A stretch of DNA of 64,000 nucleotides from Methylotenera sp. (GTDB lineage: Bacteria > Pseudomonadota > Gammaproteobacteria > Burkholderiales > Methylophilaceae), in assembly GCA_013141495.1 (NCBI GenBank), contig JABFQV010000011.1:1-64000 (forward strand), in the 5' to 3' direction. Each line of letters begins with the position of its first letter. Within the stretch, counting starts at the first letter, position 1. The translations under genes and the position numbers were made by a program. The notes below the pieces were generated by a model. The model made no database searches. It was not told the DNA's origin and saw only the letters and a list, made by a program, of their open reading frames with translations. Below, one piece after another: positions 56,435 through 64,000 of the stretch.

Positions 56435-58534
56435 ATGAATTACCCCCAAAACCCGCAAATGCTTAAAGCGTTTGCGCTTAAACCGATGTTATTCATTTTG
56501 GCAACATCATTTGCCAATCACGCACTTGCCCAAGAGCCGAATACGGCGATAGATTTACCTTCCGTACCAGTCACTGGCAATCCGCTCGGTGTGGGCTCGG
56601 ACGAAATGGTCATCCCTGTGTCTGTTTTAAACGGTCGCGAGTTATCACTCAAGCGCGAAAGCACGCTGGGCGATACCATTAATGGTATTCCTGGCGTTTC
56701 AGCCACGCACTTTGGACCCAACGCTTCACGCCCAGTCATTCGTGGCCTAGATGCGGAACGAGTACGCATTATGCAAAATGGCATCGGTGTTTTAGATGCC
56801 TCATCTTTAAGTTTTGACCATGCAGTTACCATTGATCCGCTGATTATTGAACAAATTGATGTTGTACGCGGCCCCGCCGCTTTGCTTTATGGCGGCAGTG
56901 CTGTTGGCGGCGTCGTTAACGCAATCGACCACCGCATTCCTACTGAAAAAGTTGAAGGCATAATCGGGCGCGCTGAGGCGCGTGTTGGTGGTGCAGATAG
57001 CCAAAATAATCTGGCAGGCGTCGTGGATGTAGGTAATGGAAAAATTGCGATTCATGGTGATGCTTACACACGCAAAACCAGCGATTTAGACATTAAAGGC
57101 TATGCAGTATCTAGCCGAAAAAGTCGCGCGGACGGCACACTTCGTGAAAACCGAGGCAAATTGGTCAATAGCAGTGCAGATGCAGAAGGTGGTGCAATTG
57201 GCGCATCCCTAACGTTTGATAACGGTTATCTTGGCACGTCCTATTCAGGCTTTAGAAGCAACTACGGCACTGTGGCAGAACCCACTGTGCGCGCTGATAT
57301 GAAAAGCGACCGTTGGGATGTTGCCAGTGAGTTCAAAGCGTTAGGTAGCATTGTAAATCGAGTAAAAGTGCGTATGGCTTATACCGACTACCGACATCAA
57401 GAACTTGATAATAGCATTGTCGGCACTACGTTTAAAAACCGCGGCGTCGAAGGCAGTTTAGAAGCAGGACACGCAAAAATCGGTACTTTAGAAGGCGTGC
57501 TAGGCTTTCAGTTTCAAAATACTAATTTTGAGGCATTGGGTGACGAGGCATTTGTTCCGGGAGTGAATACCCAGAGTAAGGCACTCTATTTGTATGAGGA
57601 ACTACCGCTCAATTTATTTGATGAGCAAAAATTAAAACTCAGTTTTGGTGGTCGCGTAGAACACACTGCCGTTGATTCAAGCAATAACGCAAAATTTGGC
57701 GCAGGCCAAAACAATAGCTTTAACCCCAACAGCTATGCGCTTGGCGGCGTTTATACCCTCAACCCAAACTGGTCACTTGCTACCAACCTATCGCACAACG
57801 AGCGCGCACCGAGTTACTTTGAGCTCTATGCCAATGGCGCGCACTTAGCCACTGGGCAATACGAAGTAGGCAACACTAGTTTTGATAAAGAGCGCTCTAA
57901 CGGCTTGGATGCGCAGATACGCTGGAAGGATGGCAACCATTCATTCAGCATCGGCGCGTATTACACTAGATTTAGCCGCTTTTTAGGCTTGCTTGATAGC
58001 GGCAATACGCGCGGCATAGATGGAGAGCTCAATCCGATTGATGCCGATAATAATGGCATAGCAGATGGCTCTGGTGAAAATATTTTGCCAGAAGCGCAAT
58101 TTAGTGCGTTTGCAGCCACTTTCAAAGGCATTGAAATGGAAGGGAAATTTAATTTAAGCGAAAACTTAAACTTAAAACTGCGCGGCGATTATGTGCATGC
58201 AACTAATCGAGATAATCATGATGCACTTCCCCGCATTACACCGCTACGTTTAGGTGCAGGCTTACATTATCAAAAAAATAGTTTAGGTGCGCGCATCGAT
58301 GTACTCCATGCTTTTAATCAAAGCCGCACCGCCCCCGGTGAGCTGGCAACAGATGGCTACACCGATGTAAGCGCTTTGGTCAGCTACAAACTGCCGACCA
58401 AGGTCAATCTTGAGCTTTTTGCTAAGGCCAACAACTTGCTCAATCAAGAAATTCGCGAGCATGCGTCATTCTTGAAAGATATTTCACCCGCAGGAGAAAG
58501 GTCTGTACTACTAGGATTACGCGCTGAGTTTTAG
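56435..58534 (+). CDS. TonB-dependent outer-membrane receptor, ZnuD-like
   Basis: Likely imports a metal or metal complex across the outer membrane. The signal peptide ends ATSFANHALAQ. The plug domain has STLGDTINGIPGVSATHFGPN, RPVIRGLDAERVRIMQNG and IDVVRGPAALLYGGSAVGGVVN, close to the neisserial zinc receptor ZnuD. A 22-strand barrel follows and ends in RSVLLGLRAEF with a terminal Phe. I chose ATG 56435, nine codons into the track ORF, as GAGG lies just upstream. The long His-rich loop of ZnuD is not obvious, so the substrate remains open. Confidence 0.9.
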   Translation: MNYPQNPQMLKAFALKPMLFILATSFANHALAQEPNTAIDLPSVPVTGNPLGVGSDEMVIPVSVLNGRELSLKRESTLGDTINGIPGVSATHFGPNASRPVIRGLDAERVRIMQNGIGVLDASSLSFDHAVTIDPLIIEQIDVVRGPAALLYGGSAVGGVVNAIDHRIPTEKVEGIIGRAEARVGGADSQNNLAGVVDVGNGKIAIHGDAYTRKTSDLDIKGYAVSSRKSRADGTLRENRGKLVNSSADAEGGAIGASLTFDNGYLGTSYSGFRSNYGTVAEPTVRADMKSDRWDVASEFKALGSIVNRVKVRMAYTDYRHQELDNSIVGTTFKNRGVEGSLEAGHAKIGTLEGVLGFQFQNTNFEALGDEAFVPGVNTQSKALYLYEELPLNLFDEQKLKLSFGGRVEHTAVDSSNNAKFGAGQNNSFNPNSYALGGVYTLNPNWSLATNLSHNERAPSYFELYANGAHLATGQYEVGNTSFDKERSNGLDAQIRWKDGNHSFSIGAYYTRFSRFLGLLDSGNTRGIDGELNPIDADNNGIADGSGENILPEAQFSAFAATFKGIEMEGKFNLSENLNLKLRGDYVHATNRDNHDALPRITPLRLGAGLHYQKNSLGARIDVLHAFNQSRTAPGELATDGYTDVSALVSYKLPTKVNLELFAKANNLLNQEIREHASFLKDISPAGERSVLLGLRAEF

Positions 58535-58585
58535 CAAGTATATTGTTTGCAGGGGCGGTTAGATAACCGCCCCTGCAACATTGAT

Positions 58586-59017
58586 TTAACCGAGTAGCAC
58601 AAAACCCCAAACCACAGCCACAATCACCAATGCAATAAACACGGCTGAGCTGCCAATATCTTTGGCTTGCTTCGCCAGCGCATGGTGCTCTGTTGACGTA
58701 TGATCTACCGCTGCTTCAATCGCAGAGTTCAATAACTCCACAATCAATACCAACAGCACACTTGCAATCATCAACGCTTGCTCAACGGGGCTGTTGCCTA
58801 AATAAATCGCAAGTGGAATCAGCACCACGGCTAAAAACACCTCTTGCCGAAACGCATCCTCATGCACAAATGCGGCTTTAAAGCCTTCAATAGAGTAACC
58901 GAAGGCGTTAATTAAACGACGGATACCGGTTTTACCTTTAAAAGGGCTCGCGCCAATATGCTTTGAGGCAGGATGTGATTGGGAATTGTTAGGTGACTCA
59001 TGTTGAGGGCTTTGCAT
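58586..59017 (-). CDS. dgkA: Diacylglycerol kinase
   Basis: Recycles diacylglycerol to phosphatidate in the inner membrane. A polar N-terminal extension of about 30 residues precedes the DgkA domain with GFKAAFVHEDAFRQEVFLAV, the catalytic-helix motif VELLNSAIEAAVDHTS and KDIGSSAVFIALV. It has three membrane helices. The track starts at a GTG immediately before an ATG; I use the ATG at 59017. It converges with the receptor gene. Confidence 0.95.
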   Translation of the reverse strand: MQSPQHESPNNSQSHPASKHIGASPFKGKTGIRRLINAFGYSIEGFKAAFVHEDAFRQEVFLAVVLIPLAIYLGNSPVEQALMIASVLLVLIVELLNSAIEAAVDHTSTEHHALAKQAKDIGSSAVFIALVIVAVVWGFVLLG

Positions 59018-59164
59018 CACGGACTTTCTAAATAATAAGTAGTGCCAGATTTAATTTCTTGGTTAAATTTCCAAGTTTAAGTTCTAGGTTTATCTTTTAA
59101 ATTTTAACATGCGTTATCATAACGTTTTAGCGTAAAAACTCGCAGATTAAATTAAAGGGTAACC

Positions 59165-59437
59165 ATGGCACGTACAGTCAATTGTATTAAATTAGGCAAA
59201 GAAGCCGACGGTTTGGACTTTCCTCCATACCCAGGCGAACTTGGCAAACGCATTTATTCAAATGTTTCAAAAGAGGCTTGGGCAACCTGGCTTAAGCAGC
59301 AAACCATGCTGGTGAATGAAAATCGCCTGAGCCTAGCCGACCCCTCATCGCGTAAATATTTGAGTGAGCAAACTGAAAAATACTTTTTTGGTGATGGCGC
59401 TGATACTGCAAGCGGGTATGTACCACCAAAGGGTTAA
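59165..59437 (+). CDS. yggX: Fe(2+)-trafficking / oxidative damage protection protein YggX
   Basis: A small cytoplasmic protein linked to iron handling and protection of iron-sulfur clusters. The motif [26 protein letters not shown] with its conserved Cys near the N-terminus and the [20 protein letters not shown] segment identify it. The length of 90 residues is standard. It is a single gene, divergent from dgkA and followed by a MITE-like element. Confidence 0.96.
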   Translation: MARTVNCIKLGKEADGLDFPPYPGELGKRIYSNVSKEAWATWLKQQTMLVNENRLSLADPSSRKYLSEQTEKYFFGDGADTASGYVPPKG

Positions 59438-59450
59438 CTAATCCAACTCA

Positions 59451-59589
59451 GACCTTTGCAAAAGTCCTTATTGCGGCGAATTTCTGCGTTGCGCGGTACT
59501 CGCAACCTCGCTGTACACCGCGTACTATCTCGGCTTCTGCGTTCCGTGCGCCTTGCACTTCATCCACAATAAGTACTTTTGCAAAAGTC
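59451..59589. mobile_element. MITE-like element, 139 bp
   Basis: The terminal inverted repeats at 59451-59476 and 59564-59589 match at 23 of 26 positions (outer end GACYTTTGCAAAAGT). Read on the minus strand, the interior contains CAAGGCGC, ACGCGGTGTA and GCAACGCAG, the same three words in the same order as in the 25992-26132 element, although the ends differ. No ORF and no clear target duplication are seen. Confidence 0.75.
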
Positions 59590-59597
59590 TTCAACCA

Positions 59598-59629
59598 TTA
59601 AAAAAGCGCCAGTATCGGCGCTTTTTTAA
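59598..59629. terminator. Bidirectional terminator between yggX and phoU
   Basis: A perfect 13-bp stem TTAAAAAAGCGCC/GGCGCTTTTTTAA with a 6-base loop. It provides T-runs on both strands and serves the convergent yggX and phoU. Confidence 0.9.
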
Positions 59630-59649
59630 TGTCACTTCACTAATCAAAA

Positions 59650-60351
59650 CTACATCGTTTCACGTTCCATCTCTTGCACTGAAATATGGCGTACATCCTT
59701 GCCTTTAACCATATACACCACGTACTCCGCGATATTTTTGGCATGGTCACCAATGCGCTCAATGGCTTTTGCAACAAACAATACCTCGAGCGACATTGAA
59801 ATAGTGCGCGGGTCTTCTAACATAAATGTAATGAGCTGACGCATTGCGGCGCGGAATTGCTCATCCACCAGCTCATCCTGCTTCGCTACCTCAACCGTTT
59901 TACTGATATCTAAACGTGCAAAGCCGTCTAAAGCGGTGCGTAACATTTCACGCACCAACGCCACCATGGCTTTAATTTCATTAAAGCGTGGTTTATACAT
60001 GCGGTCTTCATCAAAGATTTTTTGTGCAGTACGCGCAATTTTAGTGGCTTCATCACCGATACGCTCTAGATCTGTAATGGTTTTCACCATCATCATCACC
60101 ATGCGTAGATCGCCAGCTGCAGGCTGGCGGCGCGCAATAATATGACTGCAATCTTCATCTATTTGCACTTCCAGCGCATTCACGCGATGATCGTTTGCCA
60201 TGACTTCTTTGGCTAGATTGATATCCAGCTTCACCAGCGCCTCTAATGCTTGTACAATTTGCTGCTCAACTAAGCCGCCCATTTCAAGCACTTTTCCACG
60301 CACAGCCTCTAACTCAGCATCATATTGCTTAAAGGTATGTTCAGATTGCAT
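59650..60351 (-). CDS. phoU: Phosphate transport system regulator PhoU
   Basis: Negatively controls phosphate signalling between the Pst transporter and PhoR. Two three-helix PhoU repeats are visible, with metal-binding DLERIGDEATKIA in the first and AIERIGDHAKNIAEYV in the second. I use the ATG at 60351 (MQSEHTF) with GGGAA 5 bases upstream; the track start is a TTG four codons earlier. pst genes are not adjacent, unlike in many proteobacteria. Confidence 0.95.
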   Translation of the reverse strand: MQSEHTFKQYDAELEAVRGKVLEMGGLVEQQIVQALEALVKLDINLAKEVMANDHRVNALEVQIDEDCSHIIARRQPAAGDLRMVMMMVKTITDLERIGDEATKIARTAQKIFDEDRMYKPRFNEIKAMVALVREMLRTALDGFARLDISKTVEVAKQDELVDEQFRAAMRQLITFMLEDPRTISMSLEVLFVAKAIERIGDHAKNIAEYVVYMVKGKDVRHISVQEMERETM

Positions 60352-60427
60352 ATCGATTCCCAATTTTATTCAACGCTTATATTAGCCACACAATATGACA
60401 AAATTATTACAATAAACGATTAAGTCA

Positions 60428-61102
60428 TTATTTTTTATAAGTCTTTACACCATCGGCTGTCGCCAACAACAGCACGTTAGCCGGACGGGCAGCAAACAAG
60501 CCGTTAGTCACCACGCCAACTATTTGGTTGATTTTAGCTTCCATGGCTACGGGGTCGCTAATCGTCAAACCATGTACGTCTAAAATCAAATTGCCGTTAT
60601 CGGTCGTAAAATCGCGCAGTTGCGGCTGTCCGCCCAATTTAACCAACTCGCGCGCTACATGGCTTTTTGCCATGGGTAACACTTCAACTGGTAATGGAAA
60701 CTTACCAAGGACAGGCACGTATTTAGTCTCATCACAAATGCAGATAAACTGTTTGGCAACTGCCGCCACGATCTTTTCGCGCGTTAACGCACCGCCGCCA
60801 CCCTTAAGCATGTGCAGGTGCTCGGTAATTTCATCCGCGCCATCCACATAAATATCCAGGCTATCAACGCTGTTAAGGTCAAACACTTCAATACCATGCC
60901 CACGTAAACGTTGTGCTGTCGCCTCTGAGCTGGCTACGGCGCCGTCAATTTTATGCTTTACTTTGGCGAGTTCTTCAATAAAAAAATTAGCTGTTGACCC
61001 AGTACCTACGCCAATAATGCCGCTTTTAACATATTCAACGGCCGCTTTTGCAACTTGTTGTTTTAATTCGTCTTGCGATAACTTGTTTTCGTTTTCTGCC
61101 AT
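60428..61102 (-). CDS. rpiA: Ribose 5-phosphate isomerase A
   Basis: Interconverts ribose 5-phosphate and ribulose 5-phosphate in the pentose phosphate route. In a methylotroph this would also feed the ribulose monophosphate cycle, which is an inference. Motifs are [22 protein letters not shown] and the catalytic [12 protein letters not shown]. The length of 224 residues is standard. It lies upstream of phoU on the same strand and divergent from ilvA. Confidence 0.97.
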   Translation of the reverse strand: MAENENKLSQDELKQQVAKAAVEYVKSGIIGVGTGSTANFFIEELAKVKHKIDGAVASSEATAQRLRGHGIEVFDLNSVDSLDIYVDGADEITEHLHMLKGGGGALTREKIVAAVAKQFICICDETKYVPVLGKFPLPVEVLPMAKSHVARELVKLGGQPQLRDFTTDNGNLILDVHGLTISDPVAMEAKINQIVGVVTNGLFAARPANVLLLATADGVKTYKK

Positions 61103-61182
61103 TTTCGTAAATCCTTAATAAATTCTTTATAATACAAACAATTCAACATAATACACCGCACAGGCATTTTTAAAAATAACGC

Positions 61183-62706
61183 ATGACTACAAACTCAACT
61201 ATAAATTATCGCGACAAAATAGAACATTCGCATGTTTACGATGTTGCTAAAAAAACACCTCTAGAATTTCAATCTAACCTATCCGCCCGTATCAACAACC
61301 GCGTATTACTTAAACGTGAGGATATGCAGCCTGTGTTCTCGTTTAAGCTACGTGGGGCGTATAACAAAATGGCAAGTTTGCCTACCGAAACCCTGAAGCG
61401 CGGTGTAATTGCAGCTAGCGCGGGCAACCACGCGCAAGGCGTAGCGATGAGCGCTCAAAAGTTGGGCTGTAGAGCTGTCATTGTCATGCCAACGACCACG
61501 CCGCTGATTAAAATAAATGCAGTAAAAGCGCGCGGGGCTGAGGTGGTGTTGTTCGGTGACAGCTACTCGGATGCTTACGTAAAAGCACTTGAACTAGAAA
61601 AATCTGAGCAACTCACTTTTGTGCACCCTTATGACGACCCAGACGTCATCGCGGGGCAAGGCACAATTGCCATGGAAATACTGGACAAACATCCCGGACC
61701 AATTCACGCTATATTCTGTTGCGTTGGCGGTGGCGGCTTAATCGCAGGCATTGCAGCGTACGTTAAGGCATTGCGCCCTGAAATAAAAATCATCGGTGTT
61801 GAAGCAAAAGATGCTGAAGCCATGACTGAATCGCTAAAAAAAGGTGAGCGCATCACACTTGATCAAGTGGGTTTGTTTGCTGATGGCGCTGCGGTTAAAC
61901 AAGTAGGCGAACATACATTCGCACTGTGCCAGCAATATGTTGATGAAATGATTGTGGTGGATAATGATGCCATATGCGCCGCCATTAAAGATGTATTTGA
62001 AGATACGCGTAGCATTTTAGAGCCTGCTGGTGCGCTAGCTGTTGCAGGGCTTAAAGCTTACGCTAAGCGAGAAAATTTACATAATGAAACGCTGATTGGG
62101 ATTGCCTCTGGTGCCAACATGAATTTTGACCGCTTACGCTTTATTGCCGAGCGCGCTGAAATTGGCGAAAAGCGCGAGGCAGTATTAGCCGTCACTATTC
62201 CTGAAAAACCAGGTGCGTTTAAAGCTTTTTGTCGTCTATTAGGCGACCGCAACATTACCGAATTTAATTATCGATATTCTGACCCCAAAAATGCACATAT
62301 TTTTGTCGGCGTTGCCATTGCAGACCCTGCAGAATCTGTCAAACTGGTAGATGCCTTGCAGCAACAAGGTTTGCCAACGCTAGATTTAACTGATAATGAA
62401 GTTGCCAAGTTGCATCTGCGCCATCTGGTGGGTGGCCATGCGCCGCAAGCTAAAAATGAAAAGGTGTTCAGATTTGAGTTCCCTGAAAGGCCAGGCGCAC
62501 TAATGAAGTTTTTAGAGACGATGGGGCACGACTGGAACATTAGCTTATTTCATTACCGCAATCATGGCGCAGATTTTGGACGCGTGTTAGTGGGGATGCA
62601 AGTTCCGCCAAATGAACTATCTGCGTTTTCTGACTTCTTAAGTAATTTGGGTTATCCGTATTGGGATGAAACACAAAACCCAGCCTACAAATTATTTTTG
62701 GGCTAA
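61183..62706 (+). CDS. ilvA: Threonine ammonia-lyase, biosynthetic
   Basis: Deaminates threonine to 2-oxobutanoate, the first step to isoleucine. The PLP lysine is in FSFKLRGAYNKM, the phosphate loop is CCVGGGGLIAG and SAGNHAQGVA binds substrate. Two C-terminal ACT-like domains (about 325-400 and 420-505, each with a PEKPGAF or PERPGAL motif) indicate the isoleucine-inhibited biosynthetic form. The length of 507 residues fits IlvA. Confidence 0.97.
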   Translation: MTTNSTINYRDKIEHSHVYDVAKKTPLEFQSNLSARINNRVLLKREDMQPVFSFKLRGAYNKMASLPTETLKRGVIAASAGNHAQGVAMSAQKLGCRAVIVMPTTTPLIKINAVKARGAEVVLFGDSYSDAYVKALELEKSEQLTFVHPYDDPDVIAGQGTIAMEILDKHPGPIHAIFCCVGGGGLIAGIAAYVKALRPEIKIIGVEAKDAEAMTESLKKGERITLDQVGLFADGAAVKQVGEHTFALCQQYVDEMIVVDNDAICAAIKDVFEDTRSILEPAGALAVAGLKAYAKRENLHNETLIGIASGANMNFDRLRFIAERAEIGEKREAVLAVTIPEKPGAFKAFCRLLGDRNITEFNYRYSDPKNAHIFVGVAIADPAESVKLVDALQQQGLPTLDLTDNEVAKLHLRHLVGGHAPQAKNEKVFRFEFPERPGALMKFLETMGHDWNISLFHYRNHGADFGRVLVGMQVPPNELSAFSDFLSNLGYPYWDETQNPAYKLFLG

Positions 62707-62951
62707 TTTTCGGTTGTTTTAAGCCATTACGGTGGTTTTCAGCCGCCTTAATTGGTTAAAAACAACCATGATGGTTAAAAGATATTACTAACCAACTGTT
62801 CTATTAAGATAAAAATAGAACTCATTGCTGAGTATGATTCTTGCATAAGCAATTGCACTTCGGCTCGTCGCATCAATATGATGTTAACCGACTATAAAAT
62901 GTACCTATAACTAGATCACTTTAAACTAGATCGCTTTGGAGATTATGAATA
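62707..62951. other. ilvA to beta-propeller intergenic region with direct repeats
   Basis: GGTTGTTTT and AAAACAACC flank a smaller GGTGG/CCGCC hairpin just after ilvA and may act as a weak terminator. Near the next gene, AACTAGATCACTTT (62909-62922) and AACTAGATCGCTTT (62924-62937) form a tandem pair downstream of a TATAAA-like box, possibly an operator. Confidence 0.4.
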
Positions 62952-64000
62952 ATGAAGTTCACACCTAATTTTAATAAAGTACGTATCAGCTTGGTATTAT
63001 TAGCATTAATCACAAGCATTGGCGGTTGCAGTAAAGAAAAATCTGAAGATATACCAGCCGCTGCAGGCGCAAATGCAACAACAAGCGGATTTGCCTATGT
63101 CACCAGCCAAGATGCCGGCGTGAGTGTCATCGACCTTGCCACCATGGAAGTGGTAAAACAATTTGATGTCAAAGCTGAAGGACCTCGTGGCATAGGAATA
63201 ACAGATGATGGGAAAAAACTCATTGTCGCCACACGTGAAAACGAAAGTATCTCAGTCATAGACACAGCAACTGGAGAAGTATTGCAGCAAATCGCTGTAG
63301 GTAAAAATCCTGAGTTTGTTCGTATTAGCGGCAATTACGCTTTTATTTCTTCTGAACCTAGCTCCAAAGGCGGTCCTCCACCAAAACCTGGAGACAAAGC
63401 TGAAGAAGAAGATGACGACGACGATGCAGAACCAGCACGTATTGCCGTGGTGGACTTGACGAAAGGTGAAAAAGTACGTGAAATTATTGGCGGTCCAGAA
63501 ACTGAAGGCATTGAATTCTCGGCTGACGGCAAAAACCTTGTGATTACCAACGAGGCTGACAATACTGTTACCGTACACAATATAGAAAATGGCAACCTGG
63601 TAAAAACAATTCATACCCACGAATATGGCGACCGCCCACGTGGCATCAAAGTTTCACCTGACGGCAACACCTACGTTGCCACGCTCGAATACGGCAATAA
63701 ATTTATGGTGTTAGACAAAGATTTTAACTTTGTACGCACCGTTGAAACAGGCGAAACACCTTATGGGATTGCTTACGACCACACAGGTAAACATATCTTT
63801 GTTGCAACCAACAAACAAAAAGCCTTACAAGTTTTTGATGCTAAAACATACGAAAAAGTGAAAGATATCCCTACCGGTAATCGTTGCTGGCACTTTAGCT
63901 TTACCCCAGATGACAAACAGATTTTGCTAGCTTGCGGTAAATCAGATGCTGTATTTGTGATTGACGCAGAAAAACTGGAAGTGACCAAACAAATTGAGGT
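62952..64000 (+). CDS. YVTN-type beta-propeller lipoprotein (partial, runs off window)
   Basis: An exported protein cut by the window end after about 349 codons, which is why the ORF track lacks it. The leader LVLLALITSIGGC ends in a lipobox, placing it on a membrane. Repeated blades follow, for example FAYVTSQDAGVSVIDLATMEVVK, ISVIDTATGEVLQQIAVG and IFVATNKQKALQVFDAKTYEKV. Between blades two and three is an insert rich in Gly/Pro then Glu/Asp (KGGPPPKPGD, then a long acidic run). Such propellers are common near PQQ alcohol dehydrogenases in methylotrophs, but none is in view. Confidence 0.85.
   Translation, partial: MKFTPNFNKVRISLVLLALITSIGGCSKEKSEDIPAAAGANATTSGFAYVTSQDAGVSVIDLATMEVVKQFDVKAEGPRGIGITDDGKKLIVATRENESISVIDTATGEVLQQIAVGKNPEFVRISGNYAFISSEPSSKGGPPPKPGDKAEEEDDDDDAEPARIAVVDLTKGEKVREIIGGPETEGIEFSADGKNLVITNEADNTVTVHNIENGNLVKTIHTHEYGDRPRGIKVSPDGNTYVATLEYGNKFMVLDKDFNFVRTVETGETPYGIAYDHTGKHIFVATNKQKALQVFDAKTYEKVKDIPTGNRCWHFSFTPDDKQILLACGKSDAVFVIDAEKLEVTKQIE

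Overview
The window looks like a stretch of chromosome from a betaproteobacterium, most likely of the Methylophilaceae (Methylotenera-like). This rests on gene order and protein flavour rather than a database search: pilMNOPQ-aroK-aroB, lptC-lptA-lptB-rpoN-hpf-hprK-rapZ, rsmB-DUF4390-ntrY-ntrX, dapF-DUF484-xerC, and ahcY-metF behind an S-adenosylhomocysteine (SAH) riboswitch. Nearly all of it is dense housekeeping sequence. I see no rRNA or tRNA gene, CRISPR array, prophage or intact transposase.

Layout. 1-7.2 kb (minus): type IV pilus alignment and secretin genes pilM-N-O-P-Q, then shikimate genes aroK and aroB, with REP-like repeats and a terminator between pilQ and aroK and another repeat cluster at the left edge. 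7.3-12.9 kb: PBP1a (plus), then exonuclease III and oligopeptidase A (minus). 12.9-23.7 kb (minus): a truncated regulatory PTS (EI, HPr, a mannose-type EIIA, HPr kinase, RapZ), hpf, rpoN, the LptB/A/C lipopolysaccharide transport genes and kdsC/kdsD for Kdo synthesis. 23.9-28.7 kb: a CPA2 antiporter, an FAD oxidoreductase whose ribosome binding site lies inside a small inverted-repeat element, an unrecognised 383-residue protein and a small lipoprotein. 29-34.4 kb (plus): trpG-trpD-(DUF3465)-trpC-hemB and an HDOD-GGDEF protein. 34.4-43.2 kb (minus): a nucleotidyltransferase-like protein, an NtrX-like regulator with a degenerate AAA+ domain, NtrY, DUF4390, rsmB, htpX, fmt and def. 43.4-46.2 kb (plus): LysM protein, dprA, smg. 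46.3-51.7 kb (minus): the methyl-cycle genes metK, ahcY and metF plus an HD-GYP protein. 51.9-58.5 kb (plus): lipid A acyltransferase, dapF, DUF484, xerC, Fe-SOD, and a small His/Cys protein next to a ZnuD-like TonB receptor. 58.6-64 kb: dgkA, yggX, phoU, rpiA, ilvA and a beta-propeller lipoprotein cut by the window edge.

Together the genes cover envelope building (pili, peptidoglycan, LPS transport, Kdo), the activated methyl cycle, aromatic amino acid and haem synthesis, nitrogen/PTS-type regulation and cyclic-di-GMP signalling. The accessory content is small. It consists of several families of short palindromic repeats, two of which (25992-26132 and 59451-59589) are about 140 bp long and share internal motifs, and a few uncharacterised proteins.
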